From an uncultured Veillonella sp. (GTDB lineage Bacteria; Bacillota; Negativicutes; Veillonellales; Veillonellaceae): DNA of 8,999 nucleotides. The translations under genes were made by a program, and so were the position numbers. Position 1 is the first letter of the stretch. Every line of letters starts with the position of its first letter. This document shows positions 1 through 6,254 of the stretch, one piece after another. The notes under the pieces are model-generated. The model saw only the letters and a list, made by a program, of their open reading frames with translations, searched no databases and was not told where the DNA came from. The DNA lies in assembly GCA_902466275.1 (NCBI GenBank), contig CABQQJ010000014.1, positions 1 to 8,999 of the forward strand, given 5' to 3'.

Positions 1-791
1 CCAAGGGTTTTCTTAGCTGTACGCTTAGTAATAACCCGATCCATACCATCAAATGCACCACCACAAATAAAGAGAATATTTGTCGTATCAATTTGAAGCA
101 TTTCTTGATTTGGATGCTTTCTACCACCTTGAGGAGGAACAGAAGCAACGGTACCTTCTAAGATTTTAAGCAATGCTTGTTGTACACCTTCACCAGACAC
201 GTCACGTGTAATGGAAGGGTTCTCAGACTTACGAGCAATCTTATCGATTTCATCGATATAGATAATACCACGTTCAGCCCGAGCTATATCATAATCTGCA
301 GCTTGGATAATTTTGAGCAAGATATTTTCCACATCTTCCCCTACATAACCAGCTTCAGTTAAGCTTGTAGCATCTGCAATAGCAAATGGTACTTCTAGCA
401 TTTTCGCTAAGGTTTGAGCCAATAGTGTTTTACCACTACCAGTAGGACCAATGAATAAAACATTAGCCTTTTGTAATTCTACATCATCAACTACATTATC
501 TGTTTGTAAACGTTTGTAGTGATTATATACAGCCACGGCTAAAGAGATTTTAGCATCATCTTGACCAATAACATATTCGTCAAGATGAGCTTTAATTTCT
601 CTAGGCGTTGGCAATTCTTTTAAATTGAAGTCGTCCGTCTCAACCGCACCCAACTCATCTGCAATGATGCGTTCACAAACTTCAACGCATTCATCACAAA
701 TATACACGTTAGGACCCGCCACTAATTTGCGGACTTCTTCGCTTGTGCGTCCACAAAAACTGCAGCGCATAGTGTCTTTATCTTTTGCCAA
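1..791 (-). CDS. clpX: ATP-dependent Clp protease ATP-binding subunit ClpX (partial, C-terminus off the left edge)
   Basis: AAA+ unfoldase that recognises, unfolds and threads substrates into the ClpP chamber in the cytoplasm. 263 N-terminal residues are visible; the family is usually about 410-430, so roughly 150 are missing beyond base 1. The order is: zinc-binding domain with two CxxC pairs (C10/C13 and C32/C35), Walker A GPTGSGKT (115-122), pore loop GYVGED (148-153), Walker B IIYIDEID (176-183), and the ClpX-typical [17 protein letters not shown] stretch. The start is TTG at 791, chosen because GGAGG lies six bases upstream and the reading gives [14 protein letters not shown], the normal ClpX N-terminus. 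An in-frame ATG at 770 would leave only one residue before the first zinc cysteine and has no such ribosome site. It begins 12 bases after the clpP stop, so it is in the tig-clpP-clpX operon. Identification is essentially certain; the start is likely. Confidence 0.97.
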   Translation of the reverse strand, partial: MAKDKDTMRCSFCGRTSEEVRKLVAGPNVYICDECVEVCERIIADELGAVETDDFNLKELPTPREIKAHLDEYVIGQDDAKISLAVAVYNHYKRLQTDNVVDDVELQKANVLFIGPTGSGKTLLAQTLAKMLEVPFAIADATSLTEAGYVGEDVENILLKIIQAADYDIARAERGIIYIDEIDKIARKSENPSITRDVSGEGVQQALLKILEGTVASVPPQGGRKHPNQEMLQIDTTNILFICGGAFDGMDRVITKRTAKKTL

Positions 792-797
792 GGGGCG

Positions 798-802
798 CCT
801 CC
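798..802 (-). promoter_or_regulatory. Ribosome-binding site deciding the clpX TTG start
   Basis: GGAGG on the minus strand, six bases before TTG at 791. It lies in the 12-base gap after the clpP stop codon. An ATG overlapping the clpP stop (804-802) opens only an eight-codon frame and sits on the ribosome site itself, so it is not the start. Confidence 0.75.
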
Positions 803-803
803 A

Positions 804-1397
804 TTACTTGCTTTCTACAGGTTCTCTAGTGAGCACCTCATCGATTAAGCCGTATTCAACGGCATCCTGAGCACTCATGAAGTTATCGCGATCTGTATCG
901 CGCGCTACAACCTCAATATCTTGTCCACTGCGAGAAGCTAAGATACCATTTAATTCTTCACGCATACGAAGAATCTCACGGGCATGGATTTCAATTTCAG
1001 ATGCTTGCCCTTGAACACCACCTAATGGTTGGTGAATCATAACGCGTGCATGAGGTAACGCATAGCGTTTACCTTTAGTACCGGCTGTTAAAAGCACAGC
1101 ACCCATGCTCGCTGCAGAGCCTACACAAATAGTAGACACATCTGGTTTAATATATTGCATCGTATCATAAATAGCCATACCTGCGGTTACAACACCACCA
1201 GGGCTATTGATGTACAAATGGATATCCTTATCAGGATCCTCTGCTTCTAGGAATAACATTTGCGCAATAACCGCATTTGCCACATTATCATCGATGGGGC
1301 CACCAAGGAAAATAATGCGATCCTTTAACAAGCGAGAGTAAATATCATAGGAACGCTCTCCGCGTTCACCTTGTTCAACTACGATTGGTACATACAT
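804..1397 (-). CDS. clpP: ATP-dependent Clp protease proteolytic subunit ClpP
   Basis: Serine peptidase that forms the tetradecameric barrel of the Clp protease; it degrades chains fed by ClpX or other Clp ATPases in the cytoplasm. 197 residues, the usual length (about 195-210). The catalytic triad is complete: Ser97 in GSAASMG, His122 in MIHQP, and Asp171 in DTDRDNF, the same numbers as in mature E. coli ClpP. The N-terminus MYVPIVVEQ matches the axial-loop region of the family with only a minimal propeptide. The ATG at 1397 follows AGGTGAT with suitable spacing. It sits 35 bases after tig and 12 bases before clpX, with no terminator in either gap, so the three genes are probably one transcript. 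Nothing unusual is seen. Confidence 0.98.
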   Translation of the reverse strand: MYVPIVVEQGERGERSYDIYSRLLKDRIIFLGGPIDDNVANAVIAQMLFLEAEDPDKDIHLYINSPGGVVTAGMAIYDTMQYIKPDVSTICVGSAASMGAVLLTAGTKGKRYALPHARVMIHQPLGGVQGQASEIEIHAREILRMREELNGILASRSGQDIEVVARDTDRDNFMSAQDAVEYGLIDEVLTREPVESK

Positions 1398-1433
1398 ATA
1401 ATCACCTTTTCATGTACCTAGTTGAGCAAACTA

Positions 1434-2738
1434 TTATTCAGCCGCTTCAGCGCCTTTTGCATTATCAATAATGAATCGAGCTGCTTTTTTGCGAGCTACA
1501 GAGCCTGCCAACATAGCTACACGACCTTCTTTTGCAATAATATCCCAAACTTCTTTAGGATCTGCCCCAAAGTTTTGAGCCATAATGAAGATTTCACGGT
1601 TCATATCATCTGGAGTTACTTCGATACCTTCAGCAGTTGCGATAGCGTCTAATACTAAATCAGCGCGTACGTTTTCAGCTGCGGAATCTTTGTATTCAGA
1701 GCGTAAATCTTCGATAGTTTTATTGGAGAATTTCAAGTAGTCATCAAGTTTCAAGCCACGGCCTTCCATATTCATAGCCAATTCTTGAATCATTTGTTCT
1801 ACGCGATCTTTAATCATTACTTCTGGGATTTCTACAGTTGCATTTTTAACAGCTGTTTGAATCAAGTCAGCATTGTAAGTATCGATTGCACGACGGGAAG
1901 CTTCTTCCTCCATTTTAGTGCGAAGATCTTTTTTCAATTCTTCAATAGTTTCGTAAGAGCTTGCTTCTTTTGCAAATTCATCATTCAATTCAGGCAATTC
2001 TTTACGTTTAATATCATGGATATGAGTTTTGAATTCTGCTTCTTTACCAGCAAGTTCTGCTACGAAGTAGTCTTCAGGGAATGTTACTTTTACAGTTACA
2101 TCATCACCAGCTTTAGCGCCAATTAATTGATCTTCGAAGCCAGGAATGAAGCTACCAGAACCGATTTGTAGTGGGTAGGATTTACCTTCACCACCATCAA
2201 AAGGTTTACCATCAACGGAACCAGCAAAGTCGATTACTGCGAAGTCATCTTTTTGAATTGTAGCGCCTTCTTCAGCAACAACCATTTTCGCTTGTTGTTC
2301 ACGAATGTTGTTCAATTGTTCTTCGATTTGTTCATCAGTTACTGTAGCGTCTTGTTTTTCTGCTTCTAAGCCTTTGTAATCGCCAAGTTTAACTTCAGGG
2401 CGTTTAGTTACAGTAGCTTTGAAAATCAAATCTTTGCCTTCTTCGAATTGTTCCCGTTCGATTTCAGGTTCAGATACAGGCACGATATCATTTTCACGAA
2501 GTGCAGCACTATAGTTTTGGCTAGCCAATACTTCAAATGCTTCTTCCAAGATAGCTTCTTTGCCGAAGTTCATTTCCAAAATACGGCGAGGCGCATGTCC
2601 TTTACGGAAGCCAGGGATGTTCACTTGACCTGCAATGCGTTTTACAGCTTGTTTAATGCCTTTATCTACTTCTGCTGCAGGTACTTCAATAGTTAACGTT
2701 ACTACGTGTTGATCAACAGGATTTACAGTTGCTTTCAT
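1434..2738 (-). CDS. tig: Trigger factor, ribosome-associated chaperone and peptidyl-prolyl isomerase
   Basis: Binds the ribosome at the exit tunnel and shields nascent chains; its isomerase domain acts on prolyl bonds. 434 residues, normal for the family. Domains in order: N-terminal ribosome-binding domain with the signature GFRKGHAP (43-50), an FKBP-type isomerase domain at about 163-247 (DFAVIDFAGSVDGKPF, GSGSFIPGFEDQLIGA), and the helical C-terminal chaperone domain from about 250 to 425, ending in an acidic tail. The ATG at 2738 has GAGGAGG at 2750-2756, a slightly long but workable spacing. It is the first gene of the tig-clpP-clpX group and has a candidate extended -10 promoter at 2802-2830. 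Chaperone and protease in one operon is a known arrangement in Firmicutes. Identification is certain. Confidence 0.98.
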   Translation of the reverse strand: MKATVNPVDQHVVTLTIEVPAAEVDKGIKQAVKRIAGQVNIPGFRKGHAPRRILEMNFGKEAILEEAFEVLASQNYSAALRENDIVPVSEPEIEREQFEEGKDLIFKATVTKRPEVKLGDYKGLEAEKQDATVTDEQIEEQLNNIREQQAKMVVAEEGATIQKDDFAVIDFAGSVDGKPFDGGEGKSYPLQIGSGSFIPGFEDQLIGAKAGDDVTVKVTFPEDYFVAELAGKEAEFKTHIHDIKRKELPELNDEFAKEASSYETIEELKKDLRTKMEEEASRRAIDTYNADLIQTAVKNATVEIPEVMIKDRVEQMIQELAMNMEGRGLKLDDYLKFSNKTIEDLRSEYKDSAAENVRADLVLDAIATAEGIEVTPDDMNREIFIMAQNFGADPKEVWDIIAKEGRVAMLAGSVARKKAARFIIDNAKGAEAAE

Positions 2739-2759
2739 TTAAAATATGTCCTCCTCGAA

Positions 2760-2772
2760 GGGCAATATGCCC
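2760..2772 (-). repeat. Short palindrome in the tig leader
   Basis: On the minus strand GGGCA-TAT-TGCCC forms a 5-bp GC-rich stem with a three-base loop, four bases upstream of the tig ribosome-binding site (2750-2756). It would be present in the mRNA leader if transcription starts near 2795. It could modulate translation initiation or mRNA stability, or be chance; the sequence alone does not decide. Confidence 0.4.
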
Positions 2773-2801
2773 AAATTTCTGTAGTATATTATGCACTCCT
2801 A

Positions 2802-2830
2802 ATAATAACATAAATGCAAGGTCAATGCAA
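2802..2830 (-). promoter_or_regulatory. Candidate promoter of the tig-clpP-clpX operon
   Basis: Minus-strand TTGCAT (2825-2830), a 17-base spacer, then TGTTATTAT, an extended -10 with TATTAT at 2802-2807. The -35 is poor, but the TG extension and five of six -10 bases compensate. The start would fall near 2795, giving a leader of about 57 bases. It lies between the upstream gene's terminator (2849-2877) and tig, as expected. Confidence 0.45.
2813..2830. repeat. Heptamer direct repeat overlapping the tig promoter
   Basis: Plus strand reads AATGCAA-GGTC-AATGCAA: two identical heptamers offset by 11 bases, about one helical turn, covering the -35 box and part of the spacer. This is the layout of a direct-repeat operator. 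It is not a CtsR box (only one GGTCAA half is present) and not a CIRCE element. A regulator is inferred, not seen. Confidence 0.4.
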
Positions 2831-2848
2831 TTCTTCTCAATATACACT

Positions 2849-2877
2849 AAAAGACCACCCCAAAACGGGTGGTCTTT
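2849..2877 (-). terminator. Rho-independent terminator after the CBS-domain gene
   Basis: Perfect 11-bp stem (AAAGACCACCC pairing with GGGTGGTCTTT) with a six-base loop, starting 25 bases past the stop of the CBS-domain gene. On the minus strand it ends in TCTTTTAG, a short T-run; the A-rich flank makes it weakly usable on the other strand too. It separates the CBS-domain gene from tig. Confidence 0.8.
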
Positions 2878-2901
2878 ACATATTTTACATAATTATGCTA
2901 A

Positions 2902-3357
2902 TTAGTTATCTTTAGCAATCAATTTGATAATGTCCCGACGAGACAAAATCCCGATCAAACGATACTCTTTATCTACAACTGGCACATTTTTCAAATGTTG
3001 ATCAAGCATAACAGATACAATTTCTTCTACATCTTTATCCGGTGTGGTTGTAATTACTTCATCAGTCATCAACTCATGAACGTGAGATGCCAATAATTTT
3101 TTAAATTGAGCATTGTATTCACCGATGCCATTGTAATAGATGCTAGCGCCTAATACATTAACATAATGAGGCACATGAGGACGTACTTTTTTATAAAGTA
3201 AATCACCTTCAGAGATAATACCTAACAACTTATTATCATCATCCACTACGGACACAGCTGTTAAATTATATTTAACCAATAAATCAGCTACATCAGAAAT
3301 CGGCGCATCTTTGCCAACAGTAACAGGGTATTTATTCATTACTTCTTGGATTTTCAT
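2902..3357 (-). CDS. Stand-alone two-CBS-domain protein
   Basis: A 151-residue soluble protein made only of a CBS pair. CBS1 spans about 1-57 (MKIQEVMNKYPVTV, LLGIISEGDLL at 45-54) and CBS2 about 94-148 (HELMTDEVITTTP, LIGILSRRDIIK). The repeats are joined by a segment of about 35 residues rich in aromatic residues (HYVNVLGASIYYNG). In this family such pairs bind adenine nucleotides, S-adenosylmethionine or dinucleotides and act as energy or ligand sensors, often on a partner protein. No catalytic or DNA-binding domain is present, so the partner is unknown. The ATG at 3357 is preceded by AAGGAGG (3366-3372) at eight bases. It is a single-gene unit with its own promoter region (3388-3444) and terminator (2849-2877). 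The fold is sure; the function is not assigned. Confidence 0.92.
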   Translation of the reverse strand: MKIQEVMNKYPVTVGKDAPISDVADLLVKYNLTAVSVVDDDNKLLGIISEGDLLYKKVRPHVPHYVNVLGASIYYNGIGEYNAQFKKLLASHVHELMTDEVITTTPDKDVEEIVSVMLDQHLKNVPVVDKEYRLIGILSRRDIIKLIAKDN

Positions 3358-3387
3358 AGTGAATTCCTCCTTACAAATACATCTTGC

Positions 3388-3444
3388 TTTATTATACTAT
3401 TCGCCACAGTATAATAAAACTCCTTTTTTCTGAAAGTATTATAC
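3388..3444 (-). promoter_or_regulatory. Promoter/operator region of the CBS-domain gene with alternating octamers
   Basis: Three copies of the octamer GTATAATA in alternating orientation: minus strand at 3390-3397, plus at 3409-3416, minus at 3437-3444. The first two belong to a perfect 11-bp inverted repeat (TTTATTATACT, nine-base spacer 3399-3407, AGTATAATAAA). The minus-strand copy at 3391-3396 is a consensus TATAAT that would start transcription about 27 bases before the CBS ATG, with the ribosome site in the leader. No good -35 is seen (best TTTTAT at 3414-3419), which suggests either activator dependence or that the second minus-strand TATAAT (3438-3443) is used. No U-tract follows, so it is not a terminator. 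Confidence 0.5.
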
Positions 3445-3468
3445 AAATAATTTTTAAGTCTACGTCTT

Positions 3469-3948
3469 CTACCAATGATAAGGTTCATTACGATTGATTT
3501 TTGATGCTCGATAAATTTGTTCTACAAGTAGCAATCGAACCATTTGATGAGTAAAAGTCATAGGGCTAAAAGATAATTTATAATTTACAGCCTGACGTAA
3601 TATATCACTCACCCCAAAGGCACCACCAATAATGAAAGCCATATCGCTAACACCATCCACCTCAAGCTTAGATACCGTCTTAGCAAGTTCTTCAGAGGAC
3701 ATTGGTTTGCCATACACGTCAAGTAATACGGTATACGCATTTTTAGGGACCGCTTTTAATAAACGGTCTCCTTCTTCTGCAACGACTTGTTTGCGATCCG
3801 CATTACTCGGCTTATCTCCAATTTTACTTTCATTCAGCTCTGTAATTGTAATGCCACCATAGGGGCGCATGCGTTTCACAAACTCTGCTACGCCCTCACG
3901 TAAATAAGCATCCTTCAATTTGCCGATACAGACTACATAAAATCTCAT
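3469..3948 (-). CDS. rlmH: 23S rRNA (pseudouridine(1915)-N(3))-methyltransferase RlmH
   Basis: SPOUT-class methyltransferase that uses S-adenosylmethionine to methylate pseudouridine 1915 in helix 69 of 23S rRNA on the assembled 70S ribosome. 159 residues, full length for the family. Visible hallmarks are FIIGGAFGVS (105-114), the glycine-rich part of the knotted SAM site, and the C-terminal block SFSPMTFTHQMVRLLLVEQI (126-145) followed by YRA, ending in EPYHW. The usual ending is YHK or YHH; the terminal Trp is a small deviation. The ATG at 3948 lies two bases after the walJ stop, and its GAGG ribosome site (3954-3957) sits inside the end of walJ, so translation is probably coupled. No clear terminator follows. 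Identification is certain. Confidence 0.97.
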   Translation of the reverse strand: MRFYVVCIGKLKDAYLREGVAEFVKRMRPYGGITITELNESKIGDKPSNADRKQVVAEEGDRLLKAVPKNAYTVLLDVYGKPMSSEELAKTVSKLEVDGVSDMAFIIGGAFGVSDILRQAVNYKLSFSPMTFTHQMVRLLLVEQIYRASKINRNEPYHW

Positions 3949-3950
3949 TT

Positions 3951-4757
3951 TTACCTCTTCACAGATTGGATGGACACAATTTCATTAGGCTGACCATGTT
4001 GTAACTTCATTTCAGGTCCAATACGAACACCACCATCAACAAGCATTTTGCCAATAGTTTGGGTAACAAGGACAGCGTTATTATTATTTTCAGATCGATG
4101 AGCCAATATAACTTGCATAAAATTAGGACGCTTCATCATGAGTAGAGCTTGTGCAGCCATTTCATTACTCAAATGACCTTCATCACTAGCCACCCTTTGT
4201 TTCAAAAACGGCTGATATGGTCCGAATCGCAACATATGAGGATCATAATTCGCCTCTAGCACTAACAGAGTCGTATCATCAATTCTACGTAAAATATCAT
4301 CTGAAATCACACCTGTATCAGTAACAACAGTTGCCTTATCGTTCCCAGCAAACACATTTATTCCAATTGGATCAGCCGCATCATGACTTACCGAAAACGG
4401 CTCTACGGTGAGACCGCCCAACGTTAAACTGCCCTTTGTAAGCTCGATTAATCGATTCTTTGGTACGATTAACTTATCTTGGATTTCACGCCAGGTGCCT
4501 TGCTTCGTATACACAGGAATATCAAATCGTTTTAGTAATTGTTGTAGTCCCGCAATATGATCACTATGTTCATGACTGACGAATATGCCCTCCACCTGAG
4601 CCATGTCTATATGCAATTCTTTTAACCCATTGACAATGCGCCGGCAACTAATGCCTACATCATGCAATATGACGGAGTTCCCTTTTTTTATCACTGTACA
4701 ATTGCCCTTACTACCACTGGCAAGGACATGGACCTCCAACGGTGAGGATTCACTCAT
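3951..4757 (-). CDS. walJ: Metallo-beta-lactamase-fold hydrolase of the WalJ/YycJ family
   Basis: Cytoplasmic metal-dependent hydrolase; the Bacillus homologue YycJ/WalJ is described as nuclease-like and linked to cell-wall and chromosome maintenance, but the exact substrate is not settled. 268 residues, the normal length. The N-terminus VHVLASGSKGNCTVI is typical of the family. Metal ligands are visible: H62-E-H64-S-D66-H67, H125 (SVSHDA), D147 (VTDTG) and H220 (LAHRSENNN), with a conserved GHLSNE (194-199). The frame opens three bases earlier with TTG at 4760; I chose ATG at 4757 because GGAG (4765-4768) is seven bases from it and only four from the TTG. rlmH follows after two bases. In Bacillus the same two genes lie close together downstream of walRKHI; no WalRK genes are in this window. 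The family call is firm, the precise role uncertain. Confidence 0.88.
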   Translation of the reverse strand: MSESSPLEVHVLASGSKGNCTVIKKGNSVILHDVGISCRRIVNGLKELHIDMAQVEGIFVSHEHSDHIAGLQQLLKRFDIPVYTKQGTWREIQDKLIVPKNRLIELTKGSLTLGGLTVEPFSVSHDAADPIGINVFAGNDKATVVTDTGVISDDILRRIDDTTLLVLEANYDPHMLRFGPYQPFLKQRVASDEGHLSNEMAAQALLMMKRPNFMQVILAHRSENNNNAVLVTQTIGKMLVDGGVRIGPEMKLQHGQPNEIVSIQSVKR

Positions 4758-4764
4758 CAAAACA

Positions 4765-4768
4765 CTCC
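4765..4768 (-). promoter_or_regulatory. Ribosome-binding site deciding the walJ start
   Basis: GGAG on the minus strand, seven bases before ATG 4757 and only four before the upstream TTG 4760. The spacing favours the ATG. Confidence 0.6.
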
Positions 4769-4777
4769 ATATACTTA

Positions 4778-4808
4778 ATCATAAATCTATTATTTCTGTA
4801 AAAGTCAA
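4778..4808 (-). promoter_or_regulatory. Possible promoter of walJ-rlmH
   Basis: Minus-strand TTGACT (4803-4808) and TATGAT (4778-4783) are good boxes, but the 19-base spacer is long. They lie in the 105-base gap after the RuBisCO-like gene. No clear terminator separates that gene from walJ, so read-through is also possible. Confidence 0.3.
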
Positions 4809-4862
4809 TAGCTTAGTTATTTAGTTAAACATTGTATTAACTCATTTAAATTCAAGCTATTA

Positions 4863-6050
4863 TTACGTTCTTTCAGATAATTTAGTCAAACGCTCTACAA
4901 AGTACGACATATTAGCCTCAATATCTGGCCCTCTGCGGAACATATCGCCTCCAACGAGGAACATCGTATCATTTCCGTACAGCTCAACGAGTTCATTAAG
5001 ACGAGCATCTGTAACACCACCACCCGGTGCCGGGCAAGCTGCTTTCATCAAGCCCATTGGTCGTTTAATGTAAGAGGAAATTCTCTTGCATTGTTCCTCT
5101 GTAAAAGTAAAGCGTCCACCATAAGATACGAAGATTGGCATATCAGCCCCAAAAATACGAGGTAATAAACCTAGTTGTAAGTAATCGGCTACACCAGATA
5201 CACCAGGGCTCACAAATCCACCAGAATAAGCAGGATGATGAATAATAGGCAATCGTAATTTTTCATCAGTAGCTAATTTGTGTAACCAACCGAAACCAAC
5301 GAGACCTGAAGCCACCATGAGAGCTGTAGCACCAGCCTCTTTGGCAAAATAAGCGCGTTCCAATACGTCTGTGCCATCACCAGATACATTTGCTGCATAT
5401 AATGTATGTGTCCCATGTGTAGTGTTCATTTCCTGTACCATAGCAGCACATCGTTTTACACGATCTTTATATTGAGAGAAGGACTGATTAGAAATACCAT
5501 GATCATCCTTTATGACATCTGCCCCACCACGTGTATAGGCTCCACACATGCGAGCCAATTCCCCGTTTGGTGTTCCCATCGGCTTTACAACGGCTTGAAT
5601 CATTGGACGCGTCGGGGTTTCCACTAAACAACGAATTCCTTGCAAGCCAAATCGTGGTCCCTTAAACACATCGTAAAGTGTTGGACATAGTTCAATATCT
5701 ACTACCCAAATATGTGGCTGTAACGAAGAATTACCAAAGACAACATTTAAAAATTGTGTAGCCTCTAAGGCCGTGGTATCTACGTGATATGAAATACGAG
5801 CCAAATAGTAACGAGAGGTGTCAATTACAGCATTTGGCATCACACCTACATTGATATAAGGAGAGTCTTCTACTATAGGTTCAAGAGATTCTAGTCGACC
5901 AGTAATAGTTTCTTTAATGTATGGATCCGTTACAAACTCATAAGGAAATTCTATAGTTTGCTCCACTTGAACAGCCCAAGCAATTGATTTTGCTTCTTCA
6001 TATGTACTCGCTTCTATTCTATATATAACTATAAATCGCTCGTCTTTCAT
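4863..6050 (-). CDS. RuBisCO-like protein (form IV RLP), probably not a carboxylase
   Basis: 395 residues with the RuBisCO large-chain architecture: N-terminal alpha/beta domain (about 1-125) and a TIM barrel (about 130-395). By eye against the spinach enzyme, Lys175 is kept (VVKPMG, K156), and so are Lys201 and Asp203 of the metal site in GGADVIKDDHG (K181, D183), but Glu204 is His184. Lys177 is Met158, Asn123 appears to be Val, Ser379 is replaced in PAPGGG, the HIHRA region reads IIHHPA, and loop 6 with catalytic Lys334 is absent (VSYGGRF). CO2 fixation is therefore very unlikely; enolisation or decarboxylation chemistry on a sugar-acid or sugar phosphate is the known range of RLPs. It does not read as MtnW, and no methionine-salvage genes are near. 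Start: ATG 6050 with AGGAG at seven bases, rather than TTG 6068, which precedes that ribosome site. It has its own promoter behind a terminator. The substrate is unknown. Confidence 0.9.
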   Translation of the reverse strand: MKDERFIVIYRIEASTYEEAKSIAWAVQVEQTIEFPYEFVTDPYIKETITGRLESLEPIVEDSPYINVGVMPNAVIDTSRYYLARISYHVDTTALEATQFLNVVFGNSSLQPHIWVVDIELCPTLYDVFKGPRFGLQGIRCLVETPTRPMIQAVVKPMGTPNGELARMCGAYTRGGADVIKDDHGISNQSFSQYKDRVKRCAAMVQEMNTTHGTHTLYAANVSGDGTDVLERAYFAKEAGATALMVASGLVGFGWLHKLATDEKLRLPIIHHPAYSGGFVSPGVSGVADYLQLGLLPRIFGADMPIFVSYGGRFTFTEEQCKRISSYIKRPMGLMKAACPAPGGGVTDARLNELVELYGNDTMFLVGGDMFRRGPDIEANMSYFVERLTKLSERT

Positions 6051-6057
6051 AATGCGT

Positions 6058-6062
6058 CTCCT
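6058..6062 (-). promoter_or_regulatory. Ribosome-binding site deciding the RLP start
   Basis: AGGAG on the minus strand, seven bases before ATG 6050. The longer frame from TTG 6068 would run through this site and add six residues (MQRRRI) with no ribosome site of its own. Confidence 0.75.
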
Positions 6063-6080
6063 TTGCAATAATATTATTTA

Positions 6081-6109
6081 ATTATATACCAAAGTAGTAT
6101 ACGATTCCA
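6081..6109 (-). promoter_or_regulatory. Candidate promoter of the RuBisCO-like gene
   Basis: A consensus TATAAT (6081-6086) on the minus strand, with a weak TGGAAT (6104-6109) 17 bases upstream. Transcription would start near 6074, giving a leader of about 24 bases that contains the ribosome site. It begins immediately after the permease terminator, so the RLP is likely a separate transcript. Confidence 0.5.
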
Positions 6110-6110
6110 T

Positions 6111-6149
6111 AAAAAAAGGCCTCACTCCAAATTAGAGTGAGGTCTTTTT
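6111..6149 (-). terminator. Strong Rho-independent terminator after the permease gene, near-symmetric
   Basis: Stem CCTCACTC/GAGTGAGG (6120-6127 with 6135-6142), then one mismatch (A-C on the minus-strand RNA, a G-U wobble on the plus), a G-C pair and five A-T pairs; loop of seven bases. On the minus strand seven Ts follow; on the plus strand five Ts follow. It ends the permease transcript and could work in both directions, though no plus-strand gene is seen. Confidence 0.9.
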
Positions 6150-6254
6150 AACAAACGAAAACATATATATTGATGTTTTACCTATACTAACAAGGTTTCT
6201 ACTGTGAGAGACAATACATATAATCGCATGAGAGTAAACTCGTCTAACTATATC
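6150..6254. other. Permease 3' untranslated region, no gene seen
   Basis: The 105 bases between the permease stop and its terminator are AT-rich. The longest minus-strand frame starting with ATG is 15 codons and has no ribosome site. I see no repeat, promoter or RNA motif that I can name. Confidence 0.4.

Noticed and set aside
177..2696. Plus-strand open frames at 177-362, 625-870, 1422-1652, 1785-2126 and 2448-2696
   Set aside because: They run antisense to clpX, clpP and tig, have compositions unlike natural proteins (runs of Phe, Ser, Cys) and no recognisable domains.
2784..2830. CtsR box or CIRCE element before tig
   Set aside because: Only one GGTCAA half-site and one GAGTGC half are present; neither has its required partner.
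4807..4862. Inverted repeat AATAGCTT/AAGCTATT after the RLP gene as a terminator
   Set aside because: Only eight AT-rich base pairs with a very long loop and no T-run; too weak to call.
3632..5627. Plus-strand open frames at 3632-3862, 4603-4824 and 5406-5627
   Set aside because: They lie wholly or almost wholly opposite rlmH, walJ and the RLP, whose protein families are clear, and have no domain of their own.
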